A stretch of 64,000 nucleotides of DNA from Cyclobacterium lianum (GCF_900143075.1 NZ_FRCY01000011.1:1-64000), one strand, 5' to 3'; shown: positions 33,091-43,188, counted from the first letter of the stretch. Program-made: numbers and translations. Notes: generated by a model from the letters alone, not told the origin.

Positions 33091-34569
33091 TTATTTTCGG
33101 TTGGCCCAGGCAGACAATAAAAAGCCTGTCAGGAAAATGACCAGGGTCCCAAAAACGATCGTCAGGTTGGCATGGAAGGTACTCCTGAAAGCAGCCCCCT
33201 CTTCAAATACCACCGGCGAAAGGCTCATCCATCCGATGACCAGAACACCTAGCAATACTCCTATGGCGGCATAACTACGCCGGATGTTTTTGCCAATAAA
33301 TCCAAGCAGAAACAATCCAAGTATCCCTCCGCTGAATATGGCAGACAAGGCCCACCAGGCATCCAGTGCACTTTCTACCCCGTTAAACGCAATGGCCACG
33401 GTGATACTCAGCAATCCCATCACCAAAGAAGCAATGACCAGGATTTTCATCTCGGAACTCTCTTTGACTTCCGGTGTAATGTACTTCTTGTAGTGGTCTG
33501 TCAAAATGATGGTGGCGGAACTGTTGATGCTGGTAGAAATGGTACTCATGCCTGCGGCAAAAATGGATGCGATCAATAAACCTGTCATGCCGACAGGCAA
33601 ACCACTGACGATGAAATAAGGAAACACCTTATCTGCCTGCTCCCCCTCCCGGTATGCCTCGGGCAATAATTCCGGCATGGCCTGGTAATAGGCAAATAAA
33701 GCCGTACCGATAAAGAAAAACAACAGGGAAACCGGCACGTATAGCAGGCTTCCCAGTAAGGTAGACTTCACCGCTTCGGCATCCGTCCTGGCGCTGAGAT
33801 ATCGCTGCACATAATTCTGATCTATACCAAAATTTTGAAGGTTGATAAACAAACCGTAAATGAGAATCACCCAGAATGTAGCTTCAGAAAGACTCAGTCC
33901 GAAGCTTCCCAGGCTAAACTTGTCGTGCGCTGCCGCAATGGTAAACACCTGTCCGGGACCTTCCGGCATGGAAAAAAAGATGATACCCAGGCAGGCCAGT
34001 GCGCCCGATATCAGGATGATCCCCTGTATTGCATCGGTCCAGATCACCGCTGCAAATCCGCCCATAATGGAATAAATCAACACGCTGATGCCCGTAACGA
34101 TGATGATTACGGGAATGCTCCAGCCAAACATGACGTTCATGGGGAGGGCCAGCAGATACATGATGGCCCCCATCCTGGCCAGTTGTGTGAGCAGGTAACA
34201 GACCGATGCATAGGTACGTGCCCAGCCACCAAATCTGGTTTCCAGATAATAATAGGCAGATGGGCTCTTGATCCCCCTGTAAAGCGGAACAAAAAACCTG
34301 ACGGCCAAAATGGCTGCTATGGGAATGGACAGGCTGAATACGAAGCCATTCCAGTTGGAGAGATAGGCATTTCCAGGCAGGGCCAGAAAACTGATACTGC
34401 TGACAAAGGTGGCAAATATAGACATCCCGATGGCCCAGGAGGGAAGCCTTCCCCCACCGGTGATAAAATCTGAGGAAGATCGCTTTTTGTAATAAAAAGA
34501 AGCCCCGAATATCACAATGGCCAACATGTAAACCAAAAAAACAATTAAATCAATAAGAGGTAATTCCAT
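33091..34569 (-). CDS. Sodium:solute symporter (SSS family)
   Basis: The 492-residue membrane protein has 13-14 hydrophobic segments and SSS family features: SDFITGGGRLPSWAIGMSIFATFVSSISFLALPGNAY in helices 1-2 and RYLSARTDAEAVKSTLLGSL near the middle, the Q-R-x-x-x-A/S-x-x-x-x-x-x-A segment conserved in the family. It lies 27 bases after the aldolase gene and ends a minus-strand set with sialidase- and isomerase-like genes. The most likely substrate is therefore a sugar acid or monosaccharide released by those enzymes, moved with Na+ across the inner membrane. Substrate inferred from context only. Confidence 0.92.
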   Translation of the reverse strand: MELPLIDLIVFLVYMLAIVIFGASFYYKKRSSSDFITGGGRLPSWAIGMSIFATFVSSISFLALPGNAYLSNWNGFVFSLSIPIAAILAVRFFVPLYRGIKSPSAYYYLETRFGGWARTYASVCYLLTQLARMGAIMYLLALPMNVMFGWSIPVIIIVTGISVLIYSIMGGFAAVIWTDAIQGIILISGALACLGIIFFSMPEGPGQVFTIAAAHDKFSLGSFGLSLSEATFWVILIYGLFINLQNFGIDQNYVQRYLSARTDAEAVKSTLLGSLLYVPVSLLFFFIGTALFAYYQAMPELLPEAYREGEQADKVFPYFIVSGLPVGMTGLLIASIFAAGMSTISTSINSSATIILTDHYKKYITPEVKESSEMKILVIASLVMGLLSITVAIAFNGVESALDAWWALSAIFSGGILGLFLLGFIGKNIRRSYAAIGVLLGVLVIGWMSLSPVVFEEGAAFRSTFHANLTIVFGTLVIFLTGFLLSAWANRK

Positions 34570-34596
34570 AGGTTAGGGTTTTCGGACCTGACTTTT

Positions 34597-35529
34597 TCAG
34601 GCATAGGTCTGGTATGCTTTCAATCCTTTTAATCTATTTTCTATTTGTTTCATGTTCTGCGCGTCAAAGGCTTCCAGAGGAGGGGAAAGGCGCCCGTTTC
34701 CCAATCCCAGGACTGCCATCGATGCTTTTAACCCCTTCAGGAAACTGGAGCCGTAGCTTCCCAAGGCATAGATCTCAGCCGCTATTTCCATCACCATTTG
34801 TTGCAGGCGGGCCACTTCCTGCAGGTTTCCCTGTGTAGCGGCGGTATAGAGGTCCACATACAGTCTTGGAAACATATTGGCTCCTCCACTGACGCCGCCA
34901 TGTCCACCCATCAGCACGGCTGAGGCCATCATCTCCTCCGGACCTACCAGAAGGGTAAAATCAGGTCGATCCTTAAATGCATAGAGCATACCATTGAAAT
35001 ACACTGCATTACCCGAACTATCTTTTAAGCCCAGAATATTGGGGTGGGAGGAAAGCTCCAGAACGGCTGCCCCTGTGAGGCTGGTTTTGGTATGGGAAGG
35101 CATATTGTAAAGGTATAGCGGCAAGGGCAATTGGTCCGCCAGTCTGCCAAAGTAGGAGATCAGCTCTCTTTCACCCAATCCAAAATAATAGGGAGGGGCA
35201 GCTACCACAGCATCCGCACCTGCATCGGCGGCAACACGGGCCAGAGAAAGGCTCTCAGCCGGGGAGGTATCTGTGATCCCTACCAGTACAGGAATACGAC
35301 CTGCCACCTGCCTGCAGGCAAATTCAATCAATTCCTTTCTCATCGGATAGGCGATATTGGTACACTCACCCGTTGTACCCAATACAAATAAACCATGTAC
35401 TCCTCCATGCATTAAGTGATCAATGAGCTTGGTGGTACCCTGCAAATCAAGTGTATTGGCATCGCTGAGCAAGGTAGCCATGGGAGGAATAACTCCCTTC
35501 AGCGGATTCATCTTCAAATCAATTGGCAT
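34597..35529 (-). CDS. DapA/NanA-family aldolase
   Basis: The 310-residue cytoplasmic TIM-barrel enzyme of the dihydrodipicolinate synthase superfamily has GTTGECTNI near residue 52, YNMPSHTKTSL (Tyr about 142) and the Schiff-base Lys in GLKDSSGN (about residue 171). The superfamily condenses or cleaves pyruvate adducts (DapA, N-acetylneuraminate lyase, sugar-acid aldolases). The residues after the Tyr do not clearly match either DapA or NanA. Sitting between a sialidase-like lipoprotein gene and an SSS symporter gene, a catabolic aldolase for a sialic acid-like or other keto-sugar acid is more likely than lysine synthesis. Confidence 0.87.
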   Translation of the reverse strand: MPIDLKMNPLKGVIPPMATLLSDANTLDLQGTTKLIDHLMHGGVHGLFVLGTTGECTNIAYPMRKELIEFACRQVAGRIPVLVGITDTSPAESLSLARVAADAGADAVVAAPPYYFGLGERELISYFGRLADQLPLPLYLYNMPSHTKTSLTGAAVLELSSHPNILGLKDSSGNAVYFNGMLYAFKDRPDFTLLVGPEEMMASAVLMGGHGGVSGGANMFPRLYVDLYTAATQGNLQEVARLQQMVMEIAAEIYALGSYGSSFLKGLKASMAVLGLGNGRLSPPLEAFDAQNMKQIENRLKGLKAYQTYA

Positions 35530-35598
35530 TTTTTAAAATACTTGTGTAATTAAAAATTTTACCGGTAAATAAGCATAAAATTCGTTTTCAGGCTCCTT

Positions 35599-36768
35599 CT
35601 ATATATCGGAGGGATTGATCACCACGTATTTTACCGTTTCGCGGTCATAGGTATAAGAGATGTGCACCATGCCATCTTCACTCTGAATGATGGCCGGGTA
35701 GCTGTACCCTGCCTTATTGGGTTCATTTTCCAGCGTCATAAAGGGCTCCCAGGTTTTGCCATCTGCAGAAATGGCCAGATTGAGAATGTTTCGCCCATTG
35801 GGTTCCTCTCCCTCTTTGGTGCTGTGGTTATAGACCAGAAGATGCCGGCCATCCTGCAGGCTGACAGCATCGGTACCCGAATTGGGGTTGGGCAGGGATG
35901 TAGCCTGCATCTCCGACCAGGTCTGACCCTGGTCAGAAGACCAGCTTTCTGCGATCACACCCTGCCGGGTGCGGCACAGCACCTGCAAATCTCCATTATC
36001 GTGAATCAGAATACTTGGCTGAATGGCATCAAATGCTACCCCATCGTTGATGGGGCCCACCACCTGCCAGGTACGGCCCTGGTCTCTGCTGATTTCGAAA
36101 TGAACTTTCCAAAAGGTTTCTCCATCCTGCTCAATTTCAATGCTGGAGGGTGCAATGATGGTACCATCTTCCAGCTGCACAGGCTTGTTTTTTACCGGTC
36201 CTATCAGTGCCCCGATTGCGGGATCTTCTCCAAGTTTTTGCGGTGCAGACCAGCTCTTGCCTCCATCTGTAGAAGTAATCAACATCCCCCACCACTCGCG
36301 GGGGTTAGGCCCGACTTTGTAAAACAGCATTAACGGCCCATCTGCCGGCTGAAACAAAACCGGATTCCAGCAGGGATAACGCAGGCTGTCATTTTGGACA
36401 CCATTGACTACTTCCTCCGGTCGGGTCCATTTGCCATTTTCGAGGTGGCTGACCCGGATACCCACATCGGGGTTCCTCTCGTGTGTTCCGGCAAAGAAAG
36501 CAGCGACGATTCCGTTTGAGGTTTCCACCAGGGTGGATGCGTGTACCTGTGGGGTGGGGCGATTTTCCAATGGATAGATCAGTTCGGCCCGGACCAAAGC
36601 CCCTTCGCCGACCTCGGCTTTTGGAGGCAGCTCGGTTTTTTCTACCCTGTCAGCGGCTGTTTCCAGTCCATCATTTTCGGCCACCTTTTTTTCAGCCCCT
36701 CCACAGGAGCCAAAAAGCAGCAGCAGGGCAATGCCCAGTGTAGACAAATGTAATTTATTGGTCATCAT
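35599..36768 (-). CDS. Sialidase/BNR-family exported lipoprotein
   Basis: The 389-residue protein has a lipoprotein signal peptide ending LLLFGSC, so the mature form is expected at a membrane surface. The rest is a six-bladed beta-propeller of the sialidase superfamily. Asp-box-like motifs are ITSTDGGKSWSAP, EISRDQGRTWQVV, SWSSDQGQTWSEM and AISADGKTWEPF, and GIVAAFFAGTHERNPDVGIRVS is typical of bacterial exo-alpha-sialidase-like proteins. Whether it has the sialidase Arg triad I cannot establish by eye. It is followed by aldolase and symporter genes, which supports a role in releasing a sugar for uptake. Confidence 0.88.
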   Translation of the reverse strand: MMTNKLHLSTLGIALLLLFGSCGGAEKKVAENDGLETAADRVEKTELPPKAEVGEGALVRAELIYPLENRPTPQVHASTLVETSNGIVAAFFAGTHERNPDVGIRVSHLENGKWTRPEEVVNGVQNDSLRYPCWNPVLFQPADGPLMLFYKVGPNPREWWGMLITSTDGGKSWSAPQKLGEDPAIGALIGPVKNKPVQLEDGTIIAPSSIEIEQDGETFWKVHFEISRDQGRTWQVVGPINDGVAFDAIQPSILIHDNGDLQVLCRTRQGVIAESWSSDQGQTWSEMQATSLPNPNSGTDAVSLQDGRHLLVYNHSTKEGEEPNGRNILNLAISADGKTWEPFMTLENEPNKAGYSYPAIIQSEDGMVHISYTYDRETVKYVVINPSDI

Positions 36769-36891
36769 GAATTTATTATTTATGCTTCAGCATTCAGCCT
36801 GGATTGGGTGTTCAGGAGCCCGGGCCAATTGACATTTATTCTATGGGGGGTTGATCACTGGATACGGGCATATAACTTGCCCACCCTGGTT

Positions 36892-38487
36892 TTAAATACC
36901 ACATAAGGCAGTTTTGATACCCAGTTCATTCATCGCGGCGGCTTTGGCGTAACAAGCCTCCAGGCCCCTCTCCCGATCCGGTACATAGACCACCTGGATG
37001 TGATTGGCTTTGTGACGGGCCATCATTTGATCGCGGCTCACTCCTTCAAGTATTCCATGCATGATTGGCCACTGCGGGGTGGTCATTTCCCATCTTCTCT
37101 GCGTTTCTTCAGGGGGAAGGGACGCTACTTTCCCCAGGCCAAGGTCGCAGTGCAACTGATCATTCATGATATACACCCTGCTCCAGACAATGTGTCCCGG
37201 TCTACTCACCCCCTTCAGGCTACCTCCCCCCAGTCGAAAATACATGGGTGGCTGTCGCTCACTCCTCGCACCTGCATATCCGTCTGTGAAATGCGAGGGA
37301 GGGGCCGCCCCGGAAATCAGAAAAACCCAGACAAATACCTGCTTTCCATCTATGGTAAACTCCTCCCCGTACCTGAGGTCATGGAGGGTATTGTCACCGG
37401 TATAGCCCAGCTTTTCCCAGAGGCGATAAGTAATCAGGCTATCCAGGCCGGCGCATTCATCCACCTCATTGAAATGGGGCAGTGCTTTGCCGGAAAAGAT
37501 TTCCCTGCCATCAGCGGTGAATGCCGGTGGCCGGTCGGTATTGTTCAGCAGGCCTTCGGCCAGGTCACTGGCTACGGCCAGATCCTTCAGGCCCTGCTGG
37601 TACTGTATTCCGATGGTATCGCAGCCAAAATCATCTGCCAGTCGGAGTGCAGCCAGATACATTTTACATTGTTCCAGGGATTGTTCTCTGGTAAGCTCGG
37701 ATTCAGGATCACTACCCCATTGGAAAGTCATGCCCTTATCCAGCAGCCATTGCAGGACCCTTTCAGCCTCTGCGTCTTCCACTGTTCTCATGGCTGCATA
37801 AAGGGCCGACTGGCTAAGCCTTTCCTTGAAGATACCCGTAGGATGAAGCAGGTGATCCGGGATAATGGCATTAAACATGCCCATACAGCCTTCATCAAAA
37901 ACCCCCATGATGGCTTTTTCTTTCTTAAATGTCCGGGAAAAACTCTCCCCTGCTTCCACCGCATTACCCGGCGCAGCATCGGGTTCAAAATCCCGCACAT
38001 GGCTGAGATCATGGGTGACTCTGCCTGAACCCAACCATTCCTGCAGCCCCTGGAGAAAAAAATCATCTGAAAAATCCTTGCTCCAAAGCGTAGAATAGCT
38101 TACCCCTGCTTTGGTCAGAGAACCGTTGAGATTGAGCATTCCGACCAGGCCGGGCCATTGCCCATTCCAGTTGGCCAGGGTAAGTATGGGACCCTTGTGG
38201 GTGCATAGACCTGCCAATACATGGTGGGAGTATTGCCAAACGCTTTCTGCGACGATGAGTGGCTTATGGGGATCCAGGTCTCTGAACACCTGCATGCCCA
38301 TTTTTTGGGAATCGATAAAGCCATGCCCTTTCTCCGCATCAAAAGGATGGGCCCGCCGGACCTTCACACCCAGACGATGCAGGACCTGCTGCAAGCCTTT
38401 TTCCATATCTGCCTGCGCCTGCCAACATGTTTGGTTGGCAGCTAACCTCAAATCACCACTGGCTACCAGGTAAACTTCTTTTATCAT
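36892..38487 (-). CDS. L-fucose isomerase-like protein
   Basis: The 531-residue protein resembles the L-fucose/L-arabinose isomerase superfamily in length and in patterns. These include an N-terminal Rossmann-like domain (MIKEVYLVASGDLRLAANQTCW), TLANWNGQWPGLVGMLNLNGSL in the middle and QYQQGLKDLA / HFNEVDECAGLDSLITYRLWEKLG towards the C-terminus. Members with FucI-like sequence in such operons may isomerise other sugars. It is 105 bases after the FG-GAP protein gene and 123 before the sialidase-like gene, on the same strand. Metal ligands cannot be assigned with certainty by eye, so the reaction is open. Confidence 0.75.
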   Translation of the reverse strand: MIKEVYLVASGDLRLAANQTCWQAQADMEKGLQQVLHRLGVKVRRAHPFDAEKGHGFIDSQKMGMQVFRDLDPHKPLIVAESVWQYSHHVLAGLCTHKGPILTLANWNGQWPGLVGMLNLNGSLTKAGVSYSTLWSKDFSDDFFLQGLQEWLGSGRVTHDLSHVRDFEPDAAPGNAVEAGESFSRTFKKEKAIMGVFDEGCMGMFNAIIPDHLLHPTGIFKERLSQSALYAAMRTVEDAEAERVLQWLLDKGMTFQWGSDPESELTREQSLEQCKMYLAALRLADDFGCDTIGIQYQQGLKDLAVASDLAEGLLNNTDRPPAFTADGREIFSGKALPHFNEVDECAGLDSLITYRLWEKLGYTGDNTLHDLRYGEEFTIDGKQVFVWVFLISGAAPPSHFTDGYAGARSERQPPMYFRLGGGSLKGVSRPGHIVWSRVYIMNDQLHCDLGLGKVASLPPEETQRRWEMTTPQWPIMHGILEGVSRDQMMARHKANHIQVVYVPDRERGLEACYAKAAAMNELGIKTALCGI

Positions 38488-38586
38488 TCTTTCAAAATTT
38501 TGCGCTTCAAATGCTTTATTTTACTACTCGAAAAAAGCAGATTCGGGCCCATCTATCCGTCAAAAAAAACACCACCGGCCATTACC

Positions 38587-39900
38587 TTATTTCAACGGGT
38601 TTTCATACCAGATGACTCCCAATCCCCGTTTGCTACCATCGCCGGCAGTTTCTTCCGACGTCAGAATATCCAAATCGCCATCCTGATCCATGTCCAGCAA
38701 GGTAAGGAAATCATACTTTACTCCCTCCGGACCGCTTATATTCAACACCCTTTGGGTGGTAGCCTTAAAATCGAGGACTGCAATCAGCCCTGATTTTCCC
38801 AATGCACCTTCAAAGGAGGCCAGCAGATCCAATCTCCCATCCTGATCAATATCGGCAACGACTGCAGATTTACCTCTTGATCCGGTCCCGGGGGGGAAGG
38901 CCATCTGCTCCTCCTGCCATTTGCCTCCCTCTGCAGTAAAGTGAACCCAGCCATTTACCAGGTCCGGCACCACAATTGAAGGGGGCTTCTCATGGTGATA
39001 TCCATGAATTCCCATAAACATGGGTTCTCCATGCTGTAAGCCGATAAAGTGATTTTGCCACTGGTTTTCTGCAAACTCCGGCCCCGGATTTTCCAGCCAC
39101 CTGAGCCCTCTCAATGCACCATAGCGGTCTGTGATGAGCATATCTGTCAGTCCATCATGGTTCATGTCCACCAATTCAATCGACATGATCCAGCCCGCTG
39201 CGGAGATTTCCCGGTACTCCCAGGCAGACAAATCCCTGGCATCCTCCGGCGACGCCAGCCAGCCTATGGTTCCATTCGGATCTTTGGATCCCGCGATCAG
39301 GTCGACACCATTTTTCCCGTCCACATCCATTGCTCTTCCAAACATCCACTTTGTTTTTCCTACCGTAGCTGGAATATCAGCAGATTCCCAAGCCTCACTT
39401 TGATACAAAAGGCTGGAATCCTTTGGTGACCAGTGTACCTGTATCCTTTGGTATTTGCCCTCAGAAAGGGTAATCAGGTCCTGAAAACCATCTCCGTCCA
39501 GGTCCACAGCAAAAGCATCCTCCACATCAGGGGCTTTTACCTCCACAAATGGCCAGGGATCTCCTGGATCCTCCGGCTGAAAATATAGTCTGGCCACAGC
39601 ACCTTCTTCCCAGCCTACCACCACATCCTGCTTTCCGTCTCCATCCACATCCGCCAACTTTGAACCATCCGAACCCAGTGAGCTATTGTCGATGGTATGC
39701 ATGATCCAGGGGACCATCTTGTCAAAATCATTACTTTCCTGGGCAGGGCACAGCAAGGGTGCAAATGTTGACATCAGCAACAGAAGAAGTGCATGCCTTG
39801 TGAGAGACAAAGCAGTATTGCAACGGACAGGGAATAGGTCAGCCCTACAAATTCCCCTCCCTATGTCACAGCCATCAGACTTTTTTTTCATCCTATTCAA
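38587..39900 (-). CDS. FG-GAP/VCBS-repeat exported protein
   Basis: The 437-residue protein has an N-terminal hydrophobic segment (about residues 30-52, ALLLLLMSTFAPLLCPAQ) and at least six FG-GAP/VCBS-type blades. Each contains a calcium-binding loop of the type DxDxDGxxD: ADVDGDGKQDVVVG, VDLDGDGFQDLITL, MNHDGLTDMLIT, ADIDQDGRLDLLAS and LDMDQDGDLDILTS are clear. This predicts an integrin-alpha-like beta-propeller on the cell surface or in the periplasm. Such proteins accompany carbohydrate operons in Bacteroidota. It is the first gene of the minus-strand carbohydrate set. Ligand unknown. Confidence 0.88.
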   Translation of the reverse strand: MNRMKKKSDGCDIGRGICRADLFPVRCNTALSLTRHALLLLLMSTFAPLLCPAQESNDFDKMVPWIMHTIDNSSLGSDGSKLADVDGDGKQDVVVGWEEGAVARLYFQPEDPGDPWPFVEVKAPDVEDAFAVDLDGDGFQDLITLSEGKYQRIQVHWSPKDSSLLYQSEAWESADIPATVGKTKWMFGRAMDVDGKNGVDLIAGSKDPNGTIGWLASPEDARDLSAWEYREISAAGWIMSIELVDMNHDGLTDMLITDRYGALRGLRWLENPGPEFAENQWQNHFIGLQHGEPMFMGIHGYHHEKPPSIVVPDLVNGWVHFTAEGGKWQEEQMAFPPGTGSRGKSAVVADIDQDGRLDLLASFEGALGKSGLIAVLDFKATTQRVLNISGPEGVKYDFLTLLDMDQDGDLDILTSEETAGDGSKRGLGVIWYENPLK

Positions 39901-40166
39901 TTTCTACCTGATAAAGAAATGAAACTCGGCCCCTTCGTGCCTAAATATGATGCAGGAAAGATCTTCCCTTTTTTGGATCACAACTGGTATTTACCCGGAT
40001 AGGTGGATACTGTTTAGCAGCAGACCTGGTATTTCTGAAAAATACCACAAGTATTTGCCCTTTAAAAGGAAATGCGGGTAAAAATGATTATTCAAACTAA
40101 AATGGTTAAACCTGAGGGATAATTTTTATATATTGACTGCTTAAAATAGTTAAACGAGAAATTTCA

Positions 40167-41534
40167 ATGAGCCCTATCAAAATTGACAGAAGAAAATTTA
40201 TTAAAGGTGGTACCGCATTGATGGCCCTTAGCAGTGTAGGCGTACAGGCCATGGAAAGAAAAGACAGAAAGGCAGCCTATCAGGTAGGCCTGATAGGAAC
40301 AGGCTGGTATGGAAAAAGTGACCTGTTCCGGCTGATTCAGGTAGCAGAGGTGGAGGTGGTGGCATTGGCAGATCCCGACCAGCGGTTGCTGGAGGAGGCC
40401 GCCAGTCTGGTGAGTCAGCGCCAAAGCTCCGGCAATACACCGAAGACATACAATCACTACAGGCAGATGCTGGATGCCCATAAACTGGACATCGTATTGG
40501 TGGGAAGCCCGGATCACTGGCATGCGCTTCAGGCCATAGATTCCATTCAGGCTGGTGCGCACGTGTATTTACAAAAACCTATCAGTGTAGATGTGATCGA
40601 GGGTGAAGCTATCCTGGCGGCCGCCAGAAAACACAACAAAGTGGTGCAGATTGGCACGCAGAGAAGAAGTACTCCACACCTGGTAGAGGCTAAAAAAAAT
40701 ATCGTCGACAAAGGCCTGCTTGGAAAAGTATCCCATGCCGAAATGTGCTGTTATTACCACATGAGAGCCAATGGCACACCAGAAGTGCGGCCGGTTCCTG
40801 ATTTTTTTGATTATGATCTATGGGTAGGCCCAGGTCCGATGCGTCCTTTTGACGGACTTCCACACAGAAGGTGGTGGCGCACCATGATGGAATACAGTAA
40901 CGGTATTACCGGTGATATGTGTGTTCACATGTTTGATGCCGTAAGATGGACGCTGGGGCTGGGCTGGCCCAAGAGCATTTTTGCCACCGGGGGCATCTAT
41001 GTACAGAAGGGAGGCAAATCGACCATTGCCGACACCCAAACAGCGACATTCCATTATGATGACATGGATTGTGTCTGGACCCATCGCTCCTGGGGCACTC
41101 CCCAGGATCCGGAATATCCCTGGGCGTATAAGATCTATGGAGACAAAGGTACACTTATGGCCTCCGTCATGAAGTATGAATTTATCCCGCAGGGTGGCGG
41201 GGAGCCGATCCGCGGCGATGTGGTGTACGAGCGTGAAAAGTATCCGGAAGACCTGAACGAAAAGGACATTGAATTGCATGCCGCTCCTGCCACCAGAGAT
41301 CACATGAGGGATTTTTTAAAGGCTATCGAACAGGGCGGACGGCCGGTTGCCGATATTCAAGAGGGGCATATATCCACCGCAAGCTGTATACTGGCCAATA
41401 TTTCCATGGGACTGGGGCGGCCATTGGCCTACGATCCGGAAAAAAGGATTGTCCGGAACGATCCTGAGGCAACAGCACTTTTGAGGAGACCCTACCGGGC
41501 TCCGTTCCAGCATCCCGATCCCAATTTTGTCTGA
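40167..41534 (+). CDS. Gfo/Idh/MocA-family oxidoreductase (Tat-exported type)
   Basis: The 455-residue protein begins with a Tat-like leader (DRRKFIKGGTALMALSSVGVQA). The Rossmann motif reads VGLIGTGWYGKSD. The conserved EKP-type motif is VYLQKPISVD (Lys-Pro), followed by the substrate domain with GDMCVHMFDAVRWTLGLGWP (His as catalytic base region). Such exported members act on sugars or sugar-containing glycans, some with NAD carried through export (GH109-like). It lies divergent from the FG-GAP gene, with 266 bases between them. Substrate unknown. Confidence 0.9.
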   Translation: MSPIKIDRRKFIKGGTALMALSSVGVQAMERKDRKAAYQVGLIGTGWYGKSDLFRLIQVAEVEVVALADPDQRLLEEAASLVSQRQSSGNTPKTYNHYRQMLDAHKLDIVLVGSPDHWHALQAIDSIQAGAHVYLQKPISVDVIEGEAILAAARKHNKVVQIGTQRRSTPHLVEAKKNIVDKGLLGKVSHAEMCCYYHMRANGTPEVRPVPDFFDYDLWVGPGPMRPFDGLPHRRWWRTMMEYSNGITGDMCVHMFDAVRWTLGLGWPKSIFATGGIYVQKGGKSTIADTQTATFHYDDMDCVWTHRSWGTPQDPEYPWAYKIYGDKGTLMASVMKYEFIPQGGGEPIRGDVVYEREKYPEDLNEKDIELHAAPATRDHMRDFLKAIEQGGRPVADIQEGHISTASCILANISMGLGRPLAYDPEKRIVRNDPEATALLRRPYRAPFQHPDPNFV

Positions 41535-41665
41535 GCGGTGCTTCTGAGGGTTAGATATCCCGCAACAACTACCAGGATGATGTTTACACACCCGACATAA
41601 TCTGGTCGCGCCATTTTGGCAAATATTCCCTACACCGAGGGAGACTTTTCTGACCGGCAAACCCA

Positions 41666-41706
41666 AAAAAAAACTCCACAAGCCAATACCTGTGGAGTTT
41701 TTTTTT
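41666..41706. terminator. Bidirectional intrinsic terminator
   Basis: AAAAACTCCACA (41669-41680) pairs perfectly with 41691-41702 around a 10-base loop, with an A run before and a T run after. It separates the two convergent Gfo/Idh genes. Confidence 0.85.
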
Positions 41707-41721
41707 GCCTTTCAGACAGCT

Positions 41722-43188
41722 TTACACCTTAAATCCATCTCTGTATTCTCTTCCTACAAATTGGTTGGCTTCTTCCAGATTGGTGATGCGCATGTTTTCC
41801 CCATCCCAAAGGAGTTTCTTGCGGCCAAAGAACTCAGCCTGGCCCCTGCTGTTTTCTCTTCTCAGCATATAGCTGCGTATGGCCAGGTTACCCATCAATA
41901 CGGTTTCAGTCATCGGGCCAGCATAATCGAAGGATGAAGTGAGTGCCTTGTGCTCCTTGCTATTAAACCCAGCTTTGCAGGCATCCACCCATTTTCTCTG
42001 GTGTCCGTATTCGGGCTCTTCATTCTCTTCCACTTCCGGACCAAATTCGGTGGTACCGTCGTTTAGGTAGAGTTTGGGCATCAGTGGAGAACTGTCATTG
42101 ATATTGGTAGAAATGATGCCCTTTTCTCCGATTATCAAAACTCCGTTTGCGCTGTTTCGTCCTCCTATATCGTCATCTGCGGGAATAATATCAGGGTGTG
42201 AAGGCCTGATGCCCCCATCACTCCAGGTCATCTCGATCGGCGACTTGCTCTTTGAGGTTGCGTCAAAATGTAGGGTGATGAATGAAGCCGGCGGACATCC
42301 CTTGGGATAGTAATCTGCGGTCCACATGTCTGTGTAGATAGAAGCTACACTACACTCTGCGTCTGTCGGATACATCAATCCCAGGGTCCTGAAGGGAATA
42401 TCGATCAGGTGGCATCCTACATCGCCCAGAGCACCGGTACCATAATCCCACCAACCTCTCCAGTTGAAGGGGTGCAGATTTGGCGTATAGGGAATGTATG
42501 CTGAGGGGCCTAACCAGAGATCCCAGTGCAGGTCTTCCGGCTTTTTAGATGGTTCGGGCTCGGGAAAGGGTATTCCCTGCGGCCAAACCGGTCTGTTTGT
42601 CCAAACCTGAACTTTGGAAACCTTGCCAATCTTGTCGTCATCGATCCAGTTTTGTACCATGTCCAGCAGGGGATTGGAACCTCCCTGATTTCCCATCTGG
42701 CTAACGATCTTGTTCGCTCTGGCCATTTCAGTGAGCTTTCTGGCTTCGCGAATATTGTGGGTCATGGGTTTCTGTACATACACATGTTTACCCCGCTCCA
42801 TGGCATATGCGGCAGCAGGGCCATGCACATGATCAGGGGTAGAAATGGTCACGGCATCGATGTCCTTTTCCTTATCCAACATTTCGCGGTAGTCATGATA
42901 CTTTTTGGCATTGGGGAAGTTTTCGACCGAACGCGAGGCTGAACCCGAAAAATCCACGTCACAGAGGGCAACGACACGCTCTCTGCCATTGACAGATGCA
43001 TTCTTGATATCACTGGAGCCCTTTCCCCCGGCTCCTATGGCGGCCAGATTCAATTGATCCGAGGGTGCGGTATACCCTACTCCTCCCAATACATGCCTGG
43101 GTACAATAAGGATGGACGAGGCTATTGCAGCATTTTTAAGAAACGAACGCCTGCCGGAATCCTGATTTTCTTTTTTTGGTATTCTCAT
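41722..43188 (-). CDS. Gfo/Idh/MocA-family oxidoreductase (Tat-exported type)
   Basis: The 488-residue protein has a Tat leader (GRRSFLKNAAIASSILIVP). The NAD-binding part reads LAAIGAGGKGSSDI; VYVQKPMTHN gives the Lys-Pro motif, and GDVGCHLIDIPFRTLGLMYP is the catalytic His region. It is not a recent duplicate of the plus-strand gene at 40167, as the two differ throughout, but has the same architecture and converges on it. The best-known relatives include GH109-type glycosidases that use NAD transiently. A sugar or glycan substrate in the periplasm is likely. Confidence 0.9.
   Translation of the reverse strand: MRIPKKENQDSGRRSFLKNAAIASSILIVPRHVLGGVGYTAPSDQLNLAAIGAGGKGSSDIKNASVNGRERVVALCDVDFSGSASRSVENFPNAKKYHDYREMLDKEKDIDAVTISTPDHVHGPAAAYAMERGKHVYVQKPMTHNIREARKLTEMARANKIVSQMGNQGGSNPLLDMVQNWIDDDKIGKVSKVQVWTNRPVWPQGIPFPEPEPSKKPEDLHWDLWLGPSAYIPYTPNLHPFNWRGWWDYGTGALGDVGCHLIDIPFRTLGLMYPTDAECSVASIYTDMWTADYYPKGCPPASFITLHFDATSKSKSPIEMTWSDGGIRPSHPDIIPADDDIGGRNSANGVLIIGEKGIISTNINDSSPLMPKLYLNDGTTEFGPEVEENEEPEYGHQRKWVDACKAGFNSKEHKALTSSFDYAGPMTETVLMGNLAIRSYMLRRENSRGQAEFFGRKKLLWDGENMRITNLEEANQFVGREYRDGFKV

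Noticed and set aside
34597-35529. Naming the aldolase nanA or dapA
   Set aside because: The residues around the catalytic Tyr and Lys do not decide between the two, and the context favours catabolism only indirectly.
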